DNA of 64,000 nt, taken from assembly GCA_947631765.1 (NCBI GenBank), contig CANRMP010000006.1, positions 97,690 to 161,689 of the forward strand. The letters run 5' to 3'. The notes beneath the pieces are model-generated. The model was not told the origin of the DNA. It was given only the letters and a program-made list of their open reading frames with translations, and ran no database searches. Of this stretch, positions 1 through 9,595 are shown piece after piece (position 1 is the first letter of the stretch; each line of letters opens with the position of its first letter). The position numbers were made by a program, and so were the translations under genes. The DNA comes from an uncultured Clostridia bacterium. Its GTDB lineage: Bacteria > Bacillota > Clostridia > Oscillospirales > CAG-272.

Positions 1-515
1 GCACTACCGTTAAGGGTGTCCGGAAGGTCGAGAGCCAAAAGAAGCCTTTTTCGCTTTTCCTTGCTGTTGTCGCCGCCGGAAAAGCCGTCGTTAAAGAGGT
101 CGACCTTTGTGACCTTTTCTTTTTCCTTTTGAGGATATTCCGCCTGAAAGGGCTTTAACAACTCATAAAGAAGGGAAACATCCATTCCCTCTACGCCGAC
201 AATACCTTCCTTTGAGGGTTGCTCTTTTCTTTTTTCTTTTCCTTTTATTTTTGGAATATAAAGATCTATAATTTGGTCTTTTGGCACAAAGGAGCGTATG
301 TGCGCTCTTATGAGCATTCCGGCGCTGTCGCTGTCTGAAAGGACAATAAGCCCTTTTTCATTGGCAAGGCGCCGTATCATGCGGCGTTTTTCCTCTTTTT
401 TAAAAATCCCGAATCCGTCGGTTGTGACAATCATGGCGTCGGTTATCGACGAAAGCTTTATTTTATCGTATTTTCCCTCAAGTATTATCACCCGATCTAT
501 ATGAAGCTTTTCCAT
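1..515 (-). CDS. rnmV: Ribonuclease M5 (5S rRNA maturation), 3' end cut by window edge
   Basis: Toprim-family nuclease that trims the 5S rRNA precursor. About 171 residues are visible before the gene runs off the left edge. The Toprim motifs are clear: EGKYDK at residues 13-18 supplies the metal-binding glutamate, DSDSAG at 61-66 supplies the Asp-x-Asp pair, and GIVGVEGM follows a Lys-rich stretch at the place where RNase M5 has its conserved G-x-G-V-E segment. The ATG at 515 lies 5 nt after the holA stop and a GGATAGGGAG-type ribosome site overlaps that stop, so the gene is probably translated from the holA mRNA. Primase also carries Toprim, but the short N-terminal placement and the GVE segment favour RNase M5. 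Confidence 0.85.
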   Translation of the reverse strand, partial: MEKLHIDRVIILEGKYDKIKLSSITDAMIVTTDGFGIFKKEEKRRMIRRLANEKGLIVLSDSDSAGMLIRAHIRSFVPKDQIIDLYIPKIKGKEKRKEQPSKEGIVGVEGMDVSLLYELLKPFQAEYPQKEKEKVTKVDLFNDGFSGGDNSKEKRKRLLLALDLPDTLNGS

Positions 516-520
516 ACTCC

Positions 521-1552
521 CTATCCTTCGGTCTGCAAAATCAGTTCTTCAATAATATAATACTTGTTTACGGGGGCGCTTTTTATCGAGTTATCGGCAT
601 CATAGCAAAGAGAGATGATTTTTTCAAGCCGTTTTGTCGTAAAGCGCGAGGCGGCGCGAAGCCTGAGCGAAAGAGCGTATTCATTCATTTTAAGCGCCGC
701 GGAGATATCGCTCTTGTTCATTCCGCTCTCATAGAGAACCTTGATAAGGTGAAGCTCGGTATAGCTTTTTGCAATAGTCACCATTATTTCCTCAGGGCGT
801 GTCTTTTGTCTTATCATATGGTCAACCACATGCAGTGCGGCGGGAATGTTTCCCTCCAAAAGGGCGTTTGACAAATCAAAGCTTCCGAAATCCTTTTTTG
901 GTGAGCAGACTTTATAGACGGTGGAAGCATCCACCCTCTCCTGCCCGCGAGAGCGCGCATAGGCGCAGAGCTTGAACACCTCGTTTGAAAGAATGAACAT
1001 GTCCGCCGTGCAGTAATCAATCAGCGCCCGACAGGTATCGTTATCCGCAATACAGCCGTTTGAGGCAAAATGCCTTGAAAGCCAAGAGATAAGCTTTGCG
1101 GGAGTCTGCCTTTCAAAATTCACGGCACTACAGACCTTCATAAGCGCCGCAAGCGGTGCGGAAGGCTTCTTTTTTGTCCCCTCGGAAAGCTCAGAGGGCA
1201 AAGTGTATATCAGCGCGGTGGTGTTCCCCACGTCCGAAAGGGCAAGGCAGAGCCGTTCAAGCTCTGCTTTTGACATTTTATCAAAATTTGCGTCTCGAAG
1301 CTCCACAAGGCGATGCCCCGTGCCGAGCATATCAAGCATCGGCAGAGAGGCAAGCTCAGCCTCAAACGCGTCAAGGTCGCCTCCGTTTACAATAACATGG
1401 TTAAACGCCGCAAAATCCGAATCCCCCACAAGGGATTTTCTTGTCATATTCAGCCAGTGTCGTTTTAAGTATTCCTCTTCACCGTAAAAAAGATATGCGC
1501 CCGGGGCTTTAGCCCTCAGCTTTGTGTCGAGTTCCAAGGTCGAAATAAGCAT
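521..1552 (-). CDS. holA: DNA polymerase III subunit delta
   Basis: Clamp-loader delta subunit, which opens the DnaN sliding clamp within the DnaX-delta-delta' complex. The 343 residues match the family length. The N-terminus has the delta-type degenerate nucleotide fold (YLFYGEEEYL near residues 20-29, where a true AAA+ protein has its P-loop), followed by a small helical lid region and a C-terminal helical collar domain ending in NKYYIIEELIL. It lies between pgsA (10 nt upstream) and rnmV, and looks like a late gene of the recA-recX-rimO-pgsA-holA-rnmV run. It is recognised from the overall pattern rather than a single diagnostic motif. Confidence 0.85.
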   Translation of the reverse strand: MLISTLELDTKLRAKAPGAYLFYGEEEYLKRHWLNMTRKSLVGDSDFAAFNHVIVNGGDLDAFEAELASLPMLDMLGTGHRLVELRDANFDKMSKAELERLCLALSDVGNTTALIYTLPSELSEGTKKKPSAPLAALMKVCSAVNFERQTPAKLISWLSRHFASNGCIADNDTCRALIDYCTADMFILSNEVFKLCAYARSRGQERVDASTVYKVCSPKKDFGSFDLSNALLEGNIPAALHVVDHMIRQKTRPEEIMVTIAKSYTELHLIKVLYESGMNKSDISAALKMNEYALSLRLRAASRFTTKRLEKIISLCYDADNSIKSAPVNKYYIIEELILQTEG

Positions 1553-1562
1553 ACTTTGCCTC

Positions 1563-2156
1563 TTATTCGCCTCTTAAGTCGGGAAGATAGATGATAAAAT
1601 ATTTAACTCCCGAATATATTGTCATAAATGTCATAATTCCGAGCGAAAGATAGGTTATAACAGGCGCGCTCCAAATAAGCGGCTCAAGAAGGGCTGCCAC
1701 AACAAATACCATTTGAGAAACGGTTTTAATTTTTCCCGCCATATTTGCGGCAATAACGCCGCTCCCCTTGCAGAGCATGCGCAGAGAGGTGACCGCAAAC
1801 TCACGAAGAAGCACAATAAAGAGCGCAAACGCAAGCAGGGTTATAAAGAGAAAATCGCCTCTTTTAAAGACCATAAGCGATACAAGCGCGCCGAAAATCA
1901 GCAGCTTATCAGCCAGCGGGTCGAGAAATTTTCCGAAATCCGAAATAAGACTGTATTTTCTTGCAAGATATCCGTCAAGCATATCGGTCAGTGATATGAC
2001 AATAAACAAAAGTGCGCCGACAATTCGGGTAACGCTTTCATCCAAAATGGGGAAAATAAGCGTCGCCATGAAAAAGGGTACAAGAATTATCCTTGCAACC
2101 GTCAATATGTTTGGTATATTTTTATTAATGGTTTTTTGACCGTTCTTTTCGGACAT
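1563..2156 (-). CDS. pgsA: CDP-diacylglycerol--glycerol-3-phosphate 3-phosphatidyltransferase
   Basis: Integral membrane enzyme that makes phosphatidylglycerol phosphate, the committed step to phosphatidylglycerol and cardiolipin. The complete CDP-alcohol phosphotransferase motif D-x2-DG-x2-AR-x8-G-x3-D-x3-D is present: D58, D61-G62, A65-R66, G75, D79 and D83. Several hydrophobic segments flank it. At 197 residues it has normal length. It sits 35 nt downstream of rimO; a rimO-pgsA pairing is common in Firmicutes, and recA is close by in many of them. Confidence 0.93.
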   Translation of the reverse strand: MSEKNGQKTINKNIPNILTVARIILVPFFMATLIFPILDESVTRIVGALLFIVISLTDMLDGYLARKYSLISDFGKFLDPLADKLLIFGALVSLMVFKRGDFLFITLLAFALFIVLLREFAVTSLRMLCKGSGVIAANMAGKIKTVSQMVFVVAALLEPLIWSAPVITYLSLGIMTFMTIYSGVKYFIIYLPDLRGE

Positions 2157-2191
2157 AAGCTCTGTTTTTTCCTTTCTTAGCTTTATGAAGC

Positions 2192-3520
2192 TTACTTGCT
2201 GGGCTTTACAACGCCTATAAGGTCATAGTCGAGAATTTCAGTCACCTTTACATTGACAAATTCGCCGCTTTTATACCTTCTGCTTCCGGTAAAATATATC
2301 TTTGTGTCAATTTCCGGTGCGTCGGCGTAGCCTCTTCCGTAAAACATCTCGCTGACCGGGTCGTAATCCTCAACAAGTACCGTTATTGTCTTTCCGAGCA
2401 GCTTTTGGTTGTTTTCAATGACCACTTGAAGCTGTTCTCTCATTATTATGTCATATCTGTCCTGCTTTGTCTGCTCGTCTACCATATTATCCATTTTTGC
2501 GGCGGGAGTTCCCTCCTCAACGCTGTAGGTAAACGCGCCGAAGCGATCAAAACGGTATTCTTTTATAAACTCGCAAAGCTCATTAAAATCCTCTTCGGTC
2601 TCTCCCGGAAATCCCACAATTGCGGTGGTGCGTATGGCGATACCCGGAATTTCTCTGCGAAGCCTTGTTATGGCGTCCTTTATTACGTTTGAGCCTCCGT
2701 GACGGTTCATGGCTTTCAGAATACGGTCTGATATATGCTGAATCGGCAGGTCGATATACTTTTGCACCCTCGGATTGTCCCTTATTTCCGCAATAAGTTC
2801 ATCGGTTATTTTGTCCGGATAGCAATATAACAGTCTTATCCAAGGAATGTTTGTGTTTTCGGTTATTTTTCTTATAAGCTTTGCAAGGGAATATTCCCCG
2901 TAAAGGTCAAGCCCGTATCGGCTGGTGTCCTGAGCGACAATATTCAGCTCCTTTACCCCGAGCTTTTCAAGCTCCCTTGCCTCCTCGACAAGCTCCTCCA
3001 TCGGGCGGCTGCGAAAAGAGCCTCTTATAAGCGGTATAGCGCAGAATGTACAGCGATTGTCGCACCCCTCAGCCACCTTGAGATACGCCGTATACTCTGG
3101 AGTCGTTACAATTCTTTCGCCGCCGAGCTTCATTTTTTCTTTGTCTTTGAAGGAGACGTACTTTTTGCCGTCATATGCCGCTCTTACCGCCTCGGCTATA
3201 TCGGAGAGAGAGCCGACGCCCACAAGCGCGTCAACCTCGGGTAATTCTTCAAGCACGCTTTCCCGATAGCGCTCAGCCATACAGCCGCACACCACGATAC
3301 CTTTGAGCTTTCTGTGCTTTTTAAGCCACGCGATATCGAGAATGGAATCAATGGATTCCCTTTTAGCGCTTTCGATAAACGCACAGGTATTGATTATTAT
3401 AACGTCCGCCTCAATATCCTCGGAGGTGATTTCAAATCCCTCTTTTTCGAGGTTATGGAGCATAACCTCGGTGTCAACCTGATTTTTCGGACAACCCAAT
3501 GACACAAATCCGACCTTCAT
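2192..3520 (-). CDS. rimO: Ribosomal protein S12 methylthiotransferase (radical SAM)
   Basis: Adds a methylthio group to a conserved Asp of ribosomal protein S12. The N-terminal MTTase domain carries the three cysteines that hold the auxiliary Fe-S cluster (C10, C46, C80). The radical-SAM CxxxCxxC triad is C153, C157 and C160 (CDNRCTFC). A TRAM-like RNA-binding domain occupies about the last 70 residues. The short N-terminus MKVGFVSLGCPKN and the pgsA neighbour favour RimO over the tRNA enzyme MiaB or MtaB. Total length 442, typical. Confidence 0.92.
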   Translation of the reverse strand: MKVGFVSLGCPKNQVDTEVMLHNLEKEGFEITSEDIEADVIIINTCAFIESAKRESIDSILDIAWLKKHRKLKGIVVCGCMAERYRESVLEELPEVDALVGVGSLSDIAEAVRAAYDGKKYVSFKDKEKMKLGGERIVTTPEYTAYLKVAEGCDNRCTFCAIPLIRGSFRSRPMEELVEEARELEKLGVKELNIVAQDTSRYGLDLYGEYSLAKLIRKITENTNIPWIRLLYCYPDKITDELIAEIRDNPRVQKYIDLPIQHISDRILKAMNRHGGSNVIKDAITRLRREIPGIAIRTTAIVGFPGETEEDFNELCEFIKEYRFDRFGAFTYSVEEGTPAAKMDNMVDEQTKQDRYDIIMREQLQVVIENNQKLLGKTITVLVEDYDPVSEMFYGRGYADAPEIDTKIYFTGSRRYKSGEFVNVKVTEILDYDLIGVVKPSK

Positions 3521-3542
3521 ATTATCTTTTCATCCTTGTTTT

Positions 3543-4118
3543 TTATTGTTTTTGCGCTCTGCCGAGCTCTTCAAGCGCATACCGTATCTCCTCTGAGGAA
3601 AAACCGTTGTTTTTCAGCTTTGAGAGAATATACATCCGCTCTTTTCCCTTTCGCGCCAAAGAGCTTGCAAGCGTTCGGGCGTTTTCAAAAAAATCCACGT
3701 CGCCCTCGATTTTAAGCAGCGCCTCTTCTTTGTACAGCTTTACGCTTCTTAAACCGAAATACCGCGCAAGCTCAAGCTCTATTTTCCGCAGTCCGTAAAA
3801 TTTTCGGTTCGCAAGGAACCTTATTTTTTCTTCCATAAGGCGCCTGTCGCTAAGGTACTTTTTTTCTTTAAGCCGTATTACAACATCCCTTATCTCGTCT
3901 TTGTCAAAGCCCTTTTCAAGAAGCTTTTCGGTAAGCGCCTTTTCGCTTCGGTCACAAAAGGCAAGAAGCTTCATTGCCACCTTCATACAAGGGGTGCTAT
4001 TATTCTCCTCTGAAGTGGAGGACGGCCCCTCAATGGAGCTTTGCGCCGCTGTTTGGTTCTCCCGAGTGTTAATATCGGTGAGTTTTACAGCCCTTATTGC
4101 TCTTTTTTCGCTTTCCAT
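3543..4118 (-). CDS. recX: Regulatory protein RecX
   Basis: Small helical protein that caps and inhibits RecA filaments. The 191 residues contain three-helix RecX repeats (LEKGFDKDEIRDVVIRLKEK, then RFLANRKFYGLRKIELELA, then LKNNGFSSEEIRYALEEL). The first 45 residues are polar and poorly conserved-looking. It starts 9 nt after recA, the classic recA-recX arrangement, so the two are almost certainly co-transcribed. Confidence 0.88.
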   Translation of the reverse strand: MESEKRAIRAVKLTDINTRENQTAAQSSIEGPSSTSEENNSTPCMKVAMKLLAFCDRSEKALTEKLLEKGFDKDEIRDVVIRLKEKKYLSDRRLMEEKIRFLANRKFYGLRKIELELARYFGLRSVKLYKEEALLKIEGDVDFFENARTLASSLARKGKERMYILSKLKNNGFSSEEIRYALEELGRAQKQ

Positions 4119-4127
4119 TTTGGGCGC

Positions 4128-5210
4128 TTAAATAGAAATATCAAACTCCTCATCAAGAAGGGCTTCGGTATCTACCTCTTCCACGGGAGCGTCACTGCTC
4201 TTAATTTTTGCTTCTATTTCGCTCATGATATCAGGATGCTCTTCAAGAAACTGCTTTGCCTTTTCCTTGCCCTGTCCTATGCGGTCCTCATTGTAATAGA
4301 ACCACGCGCCGCTCTTTTCGATAATGCCGAGCTGGACTGCCGCCTCTATTATTTCGCTTGACTTTGATATGCCCTTGCCGTAAATAATATCAAATTCAGC
4401 CGTCTTGAACGGGGGCGCAACCTTATTTTTTACAACCTTACAGCGCGTGTGGTTTCCGTATGAGACCGTGCCGTTTTTGAGCGTTTCCACTCTTCTCACG
4501 TCAATTCGCACAGAGGCATAGTATTTGAGCGCGTTGCCTCCCGAGGTGGTTTCGGGATTTCCGTACATTACTCCCACCTTGGTTCTGAGCTGATTTATGA
4601 ATATAACGATACAGTTTGTTTTTGAAATGGCGCTTGTCAGCTTTCTCATTGCCTGAGACATAAGTCTTGCCTGAACCGCCACCTGAGATGAGCCCATCTC
4701 GGAATCTATTTCCTGCTGAGGCACAAGCGCCGCAACCGAGTCGATAACCACGATATCGACAGCCCCAGAGCGCACAAGCGCCTCGGTTATATCAAGCGCC
4801 TGCTCCGCGCTGTCCGGCTGTGATACAAGAAGCTCGTCTATATTAATGCCAAGCGCCTGCGCGTAGACCGGGTCAAGGGCGTTTTCAACGTCTATGTACG
4901 CCGCGTTTCCGCCGGTTTTCTGTACCTCTGCCACGCAGTGCAGCGCCAGGGTGGTCTTACCCGAGGACTCGGGTCCGTATATCTCGACAATTCTTCCCTT
5001 GGGCAGTCCTCCGACTCCCAGCGCAATATCAAGCGTTAAGGAGCCTGTTGATACCGCCGTAACGTTCATTGAGGTATTCTCCCCGAGCTTCATAATAGCG
5101 CCCTTGCCGAATTCCTTTTCTATGTTGGTAAGCGCCGTCTCAAGGGCGCGCTTTTTCCCCTCGCTGCCCTCGGGCATTGCCTGCGGCTCGCTCTTTTTTG
5201 CCTTTGCCAT
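4128..5210 (-). CDS. recA: Recombinase RecA
   Basis: DNA strand-exchange ATPase of homologous recombination and the SOS response. Walker A is GPESSGKTT at residues 79-87, Walker B is in [12 protein letters not shown], and the [15 protein letters not shown] segment and the [20 protein letters not shown]2-region segment are intact. The 360-residue length and acidic C-terminal tail are typical. No intein and no obvious Gram-positive SOS box (CGAAC-N4-GTTCG) is seen in the 70 nt upstream. It is the first gene of the run recA-recX-rimO-pgsA-holA-rnmV. Confidence 0.97.
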   Translation of the reverse strand: MAKAKKSEPQAMPEGSEGKKRALETALTNIEKEFGKGAIMKLGENTSMNVTAVSTGSLTLDIALGVGGLPKGRIVEIYGPESSGKTTLALHCVAEVQKTGGNAAYIDVENALDPVYAQALGINIDELLVSQPDSAEQALDITEALVRSGAVDIVVIDSVAALVPQQEIDSEMGSSQVAVQARLMSQAMRKLTSAISKTNCIVIFINQLRTKVGVMYGNPETTSGGNALKYYASVRIDVRRVETLKNGTVSYGNHTRCKVVKNKVAPPFKTAEFDIIYGKGISKSSEIIEAAVQLGIIEKSGAWFYYNEDRIGQGKEKAKQFLEEHPDIMSEIEAKIKSSDAPVEEVDTEALLDEEFDISI

Positions 5211-5280
5211 AATATTTACCCTTCCTTACTTATTTATAAAATGAATTGTTTTGACTTTTTAAGTATGCCGAAAGCCGCGC

Positions 5281-5904
5281 TTATTCGTAGCTTACCTGAC
5301 ATATCCAGGTTTGGGTGTCAAGCTTCCAGGCATCTCCCTCTTTTAAAAGTCTTATCTCCATAACGCTGCGGCGCTCGGAGGCTCCCGCCGTTATTTCGAT
5401 CTCCCCTTCTATCATGGTTTTTGTTGACCTCTTTACAACGGCGGTATTTACATACGCTACCGCAGTCAGATTGTAGGGGGTGTGATTGTGGGTTATGTCG
5501 ATCCTTAGCCCCGTTACTTTCCCGTTGTCGTCAACATCGTCGCAAAATCTTGCCATAATGGTGTCGCTGTTCTCAAAGGCGTATTGATTTACAATAACCA
5601 TAAGGTCTGCGCTGTACAGCTCCTCTGCCGCCGCTCTGAGCTCTTCAACACTGCGATAAGGGGATGACAACGAGACGGCGTAATATATCGGTGTTCTTGC
5701 CTCAATATCCTCCTCCGAGGGAGACGACGAGGTATCAAAAGAATTACCCCAGATATATCCCGAAAGCAGTGCGTCCTTCTCAAGCAGAGGAGCCACTATT
5801 TCGACTAATTCCTCGTCGGTTATCGGTCCTTTGAATAACGAACATGAGGTCATGCCTGTAAGCATAACTATCGCCAAAAATATGCACAAGACGCTCTTTT
5901 TCAT
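5281..5904 (-). CDS. Putative lipoprotein, function unknown
   Basis: A 207-residue secreted protein. The N-terminus MKKSVLCIFLAIVMLTGMTSC is a lipoprotein signal peptide with the lipidated cysteine at residue 21 (MTSC is an acceptable but not perfect lipobox). The mature part has a helical start, a Ser/Glu-rich linker and an alternating beta-rich C-terminal half, resembling small NTF2-like or lipocalin-like lipoproteins, although I cannot assign a family. It ends about 70 nt from the recA start and begins 20 nt downstream of the gyrA stop, so it may ride on the gyrA transcript. Confidence 0.7.
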   Translation of the reverse strand: MKKSVLCIFLAIVMLTGMTSCSLFKGPITDEELVEIVAPLLEKDALLSGYIWGNSFDTSSSPSEEDIEARTPIYYAVSLSSPYRSVEELRAAAEELYSADLMVIVNQYAFENSDTIMARFCDDVDDNGKVTGLRIDITHNHTPYNLTAVAYVNTAVVKRSTKTMIEGEIEITAGASERRSVMEIRLLKEGDAWKLDTQTWICQVSYE

Positions 5905-5924
5905 AGCAATCTCCCGGTTTATAG

Positions 5925-8513
5925 TTAAGTTTCATCCTCCGCGGCGGTATCCTCTGCGGTTATATCCTCAATTGCGGCATCCTCCCCGTCGGCGTTCTCT
6001 TCCTCTTCGATCTTTTTCACCTTTGCGAAGTTTACAATCCTGCTTTCCTCAGAAAGCCTCATGACAATAACGCCGCTCGCGGTCCTGCCGTAAATCGGAA
6101 TCTCTGAAACAGAGGTGCGGATTATTGTACCGTCGTCGGTGATGAGCATAAGATCATCGTCCTCCTCTACAGAGGCGACTCCGCACAAGGGTCCGGTTTT
6201 TTCGGTAATATTATGGCAGGTAACGCCCTTACCGCCACGATTCCGACATGCGAAATCGTCAAAGGAGCTGCGTTTTCCGAATCCGTTTTCGGTAACGGTT
6301 ATAAGCGTTTTGTTGTCCTCAACAAGCGTGCATCCGGCAACATAGTCGTCCATATCAAGCCTTATGCCCCTAACGCCTCGTGCGCTTCGTCCCATGGGAC
6401 GGGCATCGTTTTCGTCAAAGCGGTTCGCGTTTCCTTGGTGAGTGGCAATTATTATGTTGTCACTGCCGGTTGTATGGCGGACGTAGACAAGCTCGTCATC
6501 CTCGTCGAGTGACAGCGCGATTTTACCGCCCTTTCGCTGAATTTCAAATTCAGAAAGCGGCGTGCGCTTGATGATACCCTTTTTGGTGACAAAGAGCAGA
6601 TACTCGTTCTCGGAAAAGTCCTCAACGCTTATCATGGCGGTGACCTTTTCTCCCTCGCGCATATCAAGCAGATTTACAATATTGGTGCCTTTTGCCGTGC
6701 GGGCAGCCTCGGGAATTCGGAAGGCTTTTATTGTGTAAACTCTTCCGAGCGACGTAAACATCATCATAATCGAATGACTGTTGACCGCCAGAACGTGTTC
6801 TACAAAATCCTCTTCCTTGGTTTTCATTCCGACGATACCCTTGCCGCCCCGTCTTTGAGCGGAGTATGTATCGCTGTTCTGCCTCTTGATATAGCCGGCG
6901 TGGGACATTGTTATAATGCAGGTGTGGCGTTCGATGAGATCTTCAAGCAAAAGCTCGTCCTCAAGCGCGGCAAGCTCGGTTTTTCTTGCGTCGTTGTAGC
7001 GCTGTTTAATGGCGATAAGATCGTTTTTGATTATCTCGACAATCTTGCTTTCGTCCCCGAGAATTTGCCGCAGATTTCCCACAATTTCCGCAAGCTTTAC
7101 AAGGCGCTCTTCTATCTTGTCTCTTTCAAGACCGGAAAGCCGCCCGAGAGTCATTTCGACTATCGCCTGCGCTTGAGCCTCAGACAGCCCGCTCTTTGCA
7201 GATTCGTAGTCGTTCAGCTCGCTGAACTTGTCGGCAAGCTCCTCGACCTTAAAGGCGTTCATAAGATTTTCCTTGGCGGCGTTTACGTTAGGACTTTCGC
7301 GTATTATTGTTATTATCCTGTCTATATTGTCAATAGCGATTTTGTAGCCTTCGAAAATGTGCATCTCTTTGAGTGCCTTATCAAGCTCAAAGCTTATCTT
7401 TCTTGTGACTACCGTTTTTTGATGAGCTATATAATATTCGAGTATTTCTTTTAGGTTGCATATTTTCGGAACGCCGTCGACAATGGCGAGCATATTGACC
7501 GCAAATGTGTCCTGCAAGGCGGTATATTTGTAAAATTGATTGAGTATAACCTGCCCGTTTGCATCGTGACGGTATTCCACAACGATTTTAAGTCCGTCCT
7601 TGTCGGATTCGTCGCGCAGAGCGGTGACCCCTTCGATTCTTTTGTCCTTGACGCAGTCAGCCATTGAGGTTACAAGCAGCGCTTTGTTCACCTGATAGGG
7701 TATTTCTGTGATTACTATGCGGTGCTTATTCTCTTCAACCTCGGCTCTTGCCCTGACGGTTATCCTGCCGTGCCCTGTGGTGTACGCCTCATATATTCCC
7801 ATCGAGCCGCAGATAATTGCGCCTGTGGGGAAATCGGGACCTTTAATATACTGCATAATGGCGGGAATGTCGGCGTCGGGATGCTCCATTAAAAAGATGG
7901 TTCCGTCTATGACCTCGCCCATGTTATGGGTCGGGATATTGGTTGCCATACCGACTGCAATTCCCACAGAGCCGTTTACAAGGAGATTCGGGAATCTTGA
8001 GGGCAGAACGTCGGGTTCTTTTAACTTGTTGTCGAAGTTCGGCGAAAAATCCACAACGTCCTTATCGAGGTCGGTAAGCATCTCTTCCGCAAGACGGCTC
8101 AGCCTTGCCTCGGTGTAACGGTATGCGGCGGCTCCGTCGCCGTCAAGGTTGCCGAAGTTTCCGTGACCGTCTATCAATGTATAGCGAAGCGAAAACGGCT
8201 GTGCAAGACGAACCATCGAGTCATATACCGCCGAGTCTCCGTGGGGGTGATATCGTCCGAGCACGTTACCGACGGTTGTTGCCGATTTACGGAAAGGTTT
8301 ATCGTGAGTCAGATGATCCTCATACATGGCGTACAGTATCCGACGGTGCACGGGTTTAAGTCCGTCGCGCACGTCAGGCAGAGCCCTTGAAACAATAACG
8401 CTCATGGCATAGTTTATAAAGGAGTTTTTTACCTCCTTTTCCATCACCACGTCAACTATCTTCTGATCCTTATATTCAATGTTTTCTAATTCTTCTTTAT
8501 CTTCTTTTTTCAT
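5925..8513 (-). CDS. gyrA: DNA gyrase subunit A
   Basis: DNA-cleaving subunit of gyrase. The active-site tyrosine is Y133 in [11 protein letters not shown]. The quinolone-determining stretch GDSAVYDS has Ser94 and Asp98, the residues of the drug-sensitive form. The GyrA box QRRGGKG in the C-terminal beta-pinwheel separates gyrase from topoisomerase IV ParC. At 862 residues it is slightly long because of an acidic tail rich in Glu, Asp and Ala. In most Firmicutes gyrA directly follows gyrB; here 2.35 kb with four small genes and a DnaA-box cluster lie between them. Confidence 0.97.
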   Translation of the reverse strand: MKKEDKEELENIEYKDQKIVDVVMEKEVKNSFINYAMSVIVSRALPDVRDGLKPVHRRILYAMYEDHLTHDKPFRKSATTVGNVLGRYHPHGDSAVYDSMVRLAQPFSLRYTLIDGHGNFGNLDGDGAAAYRYTEARLSRLAEEMLTDLDKDVVDFSPNFDNKLKEPDVLPSRFPNLLVNGSVGIAVGMATNIPTHNMGEVIDGTIFLMEHPDADIPAIMQYIKGPDFPTGAIICGSMGIYEAYTTGHGRITVRARAEVEENKHRIVITEIPYQVNKALLVTSMADCVKDKRIEGVTALRDESDKDGLKIVVEYRHDANGQVILNQFYKYTALQDTFAVNMLAIVDGVPKICNLKEILEYYIAHQKTVVTRKISFELDKALKEMHIFEGYKIAIDNIDRIITIIRESPNVNAAKENLMNAFKVEELADKFSELNDYESAKSGLSEAQAQAIVEMTLGRLSGLERDKIEERLVKLAEIVGNLRQILGDESKIVEIIKNDLIAIKQRYNDARKTELAALEDELLLEDLIERHTCIITMSHAGYIKRQNSDTYSAQRRGGKGIVGMKTKEEDFVEHVLAVNSHSIMMMFTSLGRVYTIKAFRIPEAARTAKGTNIVNLLDMREGEKVTAMISVEDFSENEYLLFVTKKGIIKRTPLSEFEIQRKGGKIALSLDEDDELVYVRHTTGSDNIIIATHQGNANRFDENDARPMGRSARGVRGIRLDMDDYVAGCTLVEDNKTLITVTENGFGKRSSFDDFACRNRGGKGVTCHNITEKTGPLCGVASVEEDDDLMLITDDGTIIRTSVSEIPIYGRTASGVIVMRLSEESRIVNFAKVKKIEEEENADGEDAAIEDITAEDTAAEDET

Positions 8514-8707
8514 AACCGACCCTTTGATTTACGCCCTTTGAGGTTAATGCGTACCGAGTAAAATTGTCTTAAAATTATATATTATCTTTGATATTGTTGC
8601 CGAAATTTAAATTCTTCAAATAAAAATTTGCAAAAGCTTACCAAGGCCCCCGTGTTTTTGGCATTTCAGGGGCGACAAAAACGTTTTTGTTTTATGTATT
8701 TTGGACT

Positions 8708-8753
8708 TTTCGGGGCTGAGCCTCGGGATTTCCCTTTATGAACAGCCCCGAAA
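8708..8753. terminator. GC-rich hairpin between gyrA and the small-protein cluster
   Basis: Inverted repeat TTTTCGGGGCTG ... CAGCCCCGAAA, 11-bp arms and a roughly 24-nt loop, 8 nt beyond the stop of the 8761-9096 gene. The T-run follows the plus-strand reading (ATTTTCTTTT), whereas the upstream genes are on the minus strand, so it is a poor intrinsic terminator in the useful direction. The remaining bases of this 247-nt gap hold the gyrA ribosome site, a possible TATAAT about 60 nt upstream of gyrA, and the palindrome CAAAAACGTTTTTG near 8677. Confidence 0.4.
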
Positions 8754-8760
8754 TTTTCTT

Positions 8761-9096
8761 TTAGCGACACAGGCTTTTATAATGCAGATAGAGAGTTTTA
8801 AAGAGATTTACAAAATCGGAGCTGTTCATTGCCGACCTTGTAAGCTCAAAGGAAAAACCTTTTTTGTCGTTCTTGAACCTTGCGGAAAGAAGGAAGGACG
8901 AAAGGTAAAACTCGCTCTTTTCTTCCGAAAGCTCAAATTTCAGAGGAAACAGCCCTGCAAAAAGCATAATCTTTGAGGTGTCTTTGAGCGCTTGTCTCAT
9001 CTTTTCGCCAACGTCTGCCTCATTAATAAGGCTCGGATTTTGCAAGGCCTCCTCTTTGATTTTTTTATTCTTTTTCTTTTCCCGTCTTACAGACAT
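8761..9096 (-). CDS. Small protein of the gyrA-gyrB intergenic cluster (module C)
   Basis: A 111-residue protein with no function I recognise. The first 17 residues are strongly basic (REKKKNKKIKEE). A short hydrophobic stretch KIMLFAGLFPL is followed by a beta-like segment, LKFELSEEKSEFYLSSFLL. This aligns in order and spacing with the segments after the membrane anchor in the two neighbouring genes (VPYKVKTEKD...LRALTYSL and IPYRVEIDKE...LKSLTYEI), so the three look like diverged tandem duplicates. Its start overlaps the end of the upstream gene by 10 nt, indicating translational coupling. Unlike its relatives it lacks an N-terminal membrane anchor and a Cys-rich segment. Confidence 0.65.
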   Translation of the reverse strand: MSVRREKKKNKKIKEEALQNPSLINEADVGEKMRQALKDTSKIMLFAGLFPLKFELSEEKSEFYLSSFLLSARFKNDKKGFSFELTRSAMNSSDFVNLFKTLYLHYKSLCR

Positions 9097-9479
9097 TCAA
9101 CCGCCTCGTTGAGGGCTTCCTCTTTGGCGTCAAGTTCTTTTTCCGCTGTGTCTTCGCAAGCTTCTTTGCAGCATTCTGCACTTTCGCAGGGCTCCTCACA
9201 GCAGCACTCAGCCTCTTTTTCCTCTTTCTTGCCAAGCTCGATGTGTTTGCAAATGTTGATGAGGTTTACATTCTTAACATTGGGAACCTTTAACTCGATG
9301 TCAACTCCCGTTTTGTCTGCGTTTGCGGTGACGTTCAGGCTGTAGGTGAGCGCGCGGAGCTTAACCCCCGTGGTTTTTTGGGTTTCCTCATCCTTTTCTG
9401 TCTTTACCTTGTAGGGTACGAGCGCTGCAGCAGCGACTGCGACCGCTCCGAGTGTAATAAATAAAGCTTTCTTTGACAT
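9087..9479 (-). CDS. Small membrane-anchored protein with Cys-rich acidic tail (module B)
   Basis: 130 residues. An N-terminal hydrophobic helix (ALFITLGAVAVAAAALVPY, residues 5-23) is either an uncleaved anchor or a signal peptide. It is followed by the shared beta module (YKVKTEKD ... LRALTYSLNVTA) and a tail with nine Cys among Glu/Lys residues, including ECCCEEPC and ECCKEAC. The ribosome site CGGAGGACAAAATT-ATG is strong. It is paralogous to the 9596-10234 gene by the anchor plus beta module, but lacks that gene's FtsK-gamma domain. The Cys cluster suggests metal or thiol chemistry, which is inference only. Confidence 0.7.
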   Translation of the reverse strand: MSKKALFITLGAVAVAAAALVPYKVKTEKDEETQKTTGVKLRALTYSLNVTANADKTGVDIELKVPNVKNVNLINICKHIELGKKEEKEAECCCEEPCESAECCKEACEDTAEKELDAKEEALNEAVECL

Positions 9480-9595
9480 AATTTTGTCCTCCGTTTTTTT
9501 GTTTTATTTTTATTTTATTTTTTTAGTGTTTATACCGCTTTCACGGATTTATTTAATATCTTGACTTTTTTAAAGTCAAGCGTGTATGCACAAGT

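Noticed and set aside
9560..9580. Palindrome CTTGACTTTTTTAAAGTCAAG as a terminator
   Set aside because: No T-run follows in the direction of the genes and the stem is AT-rich; left unassigned.
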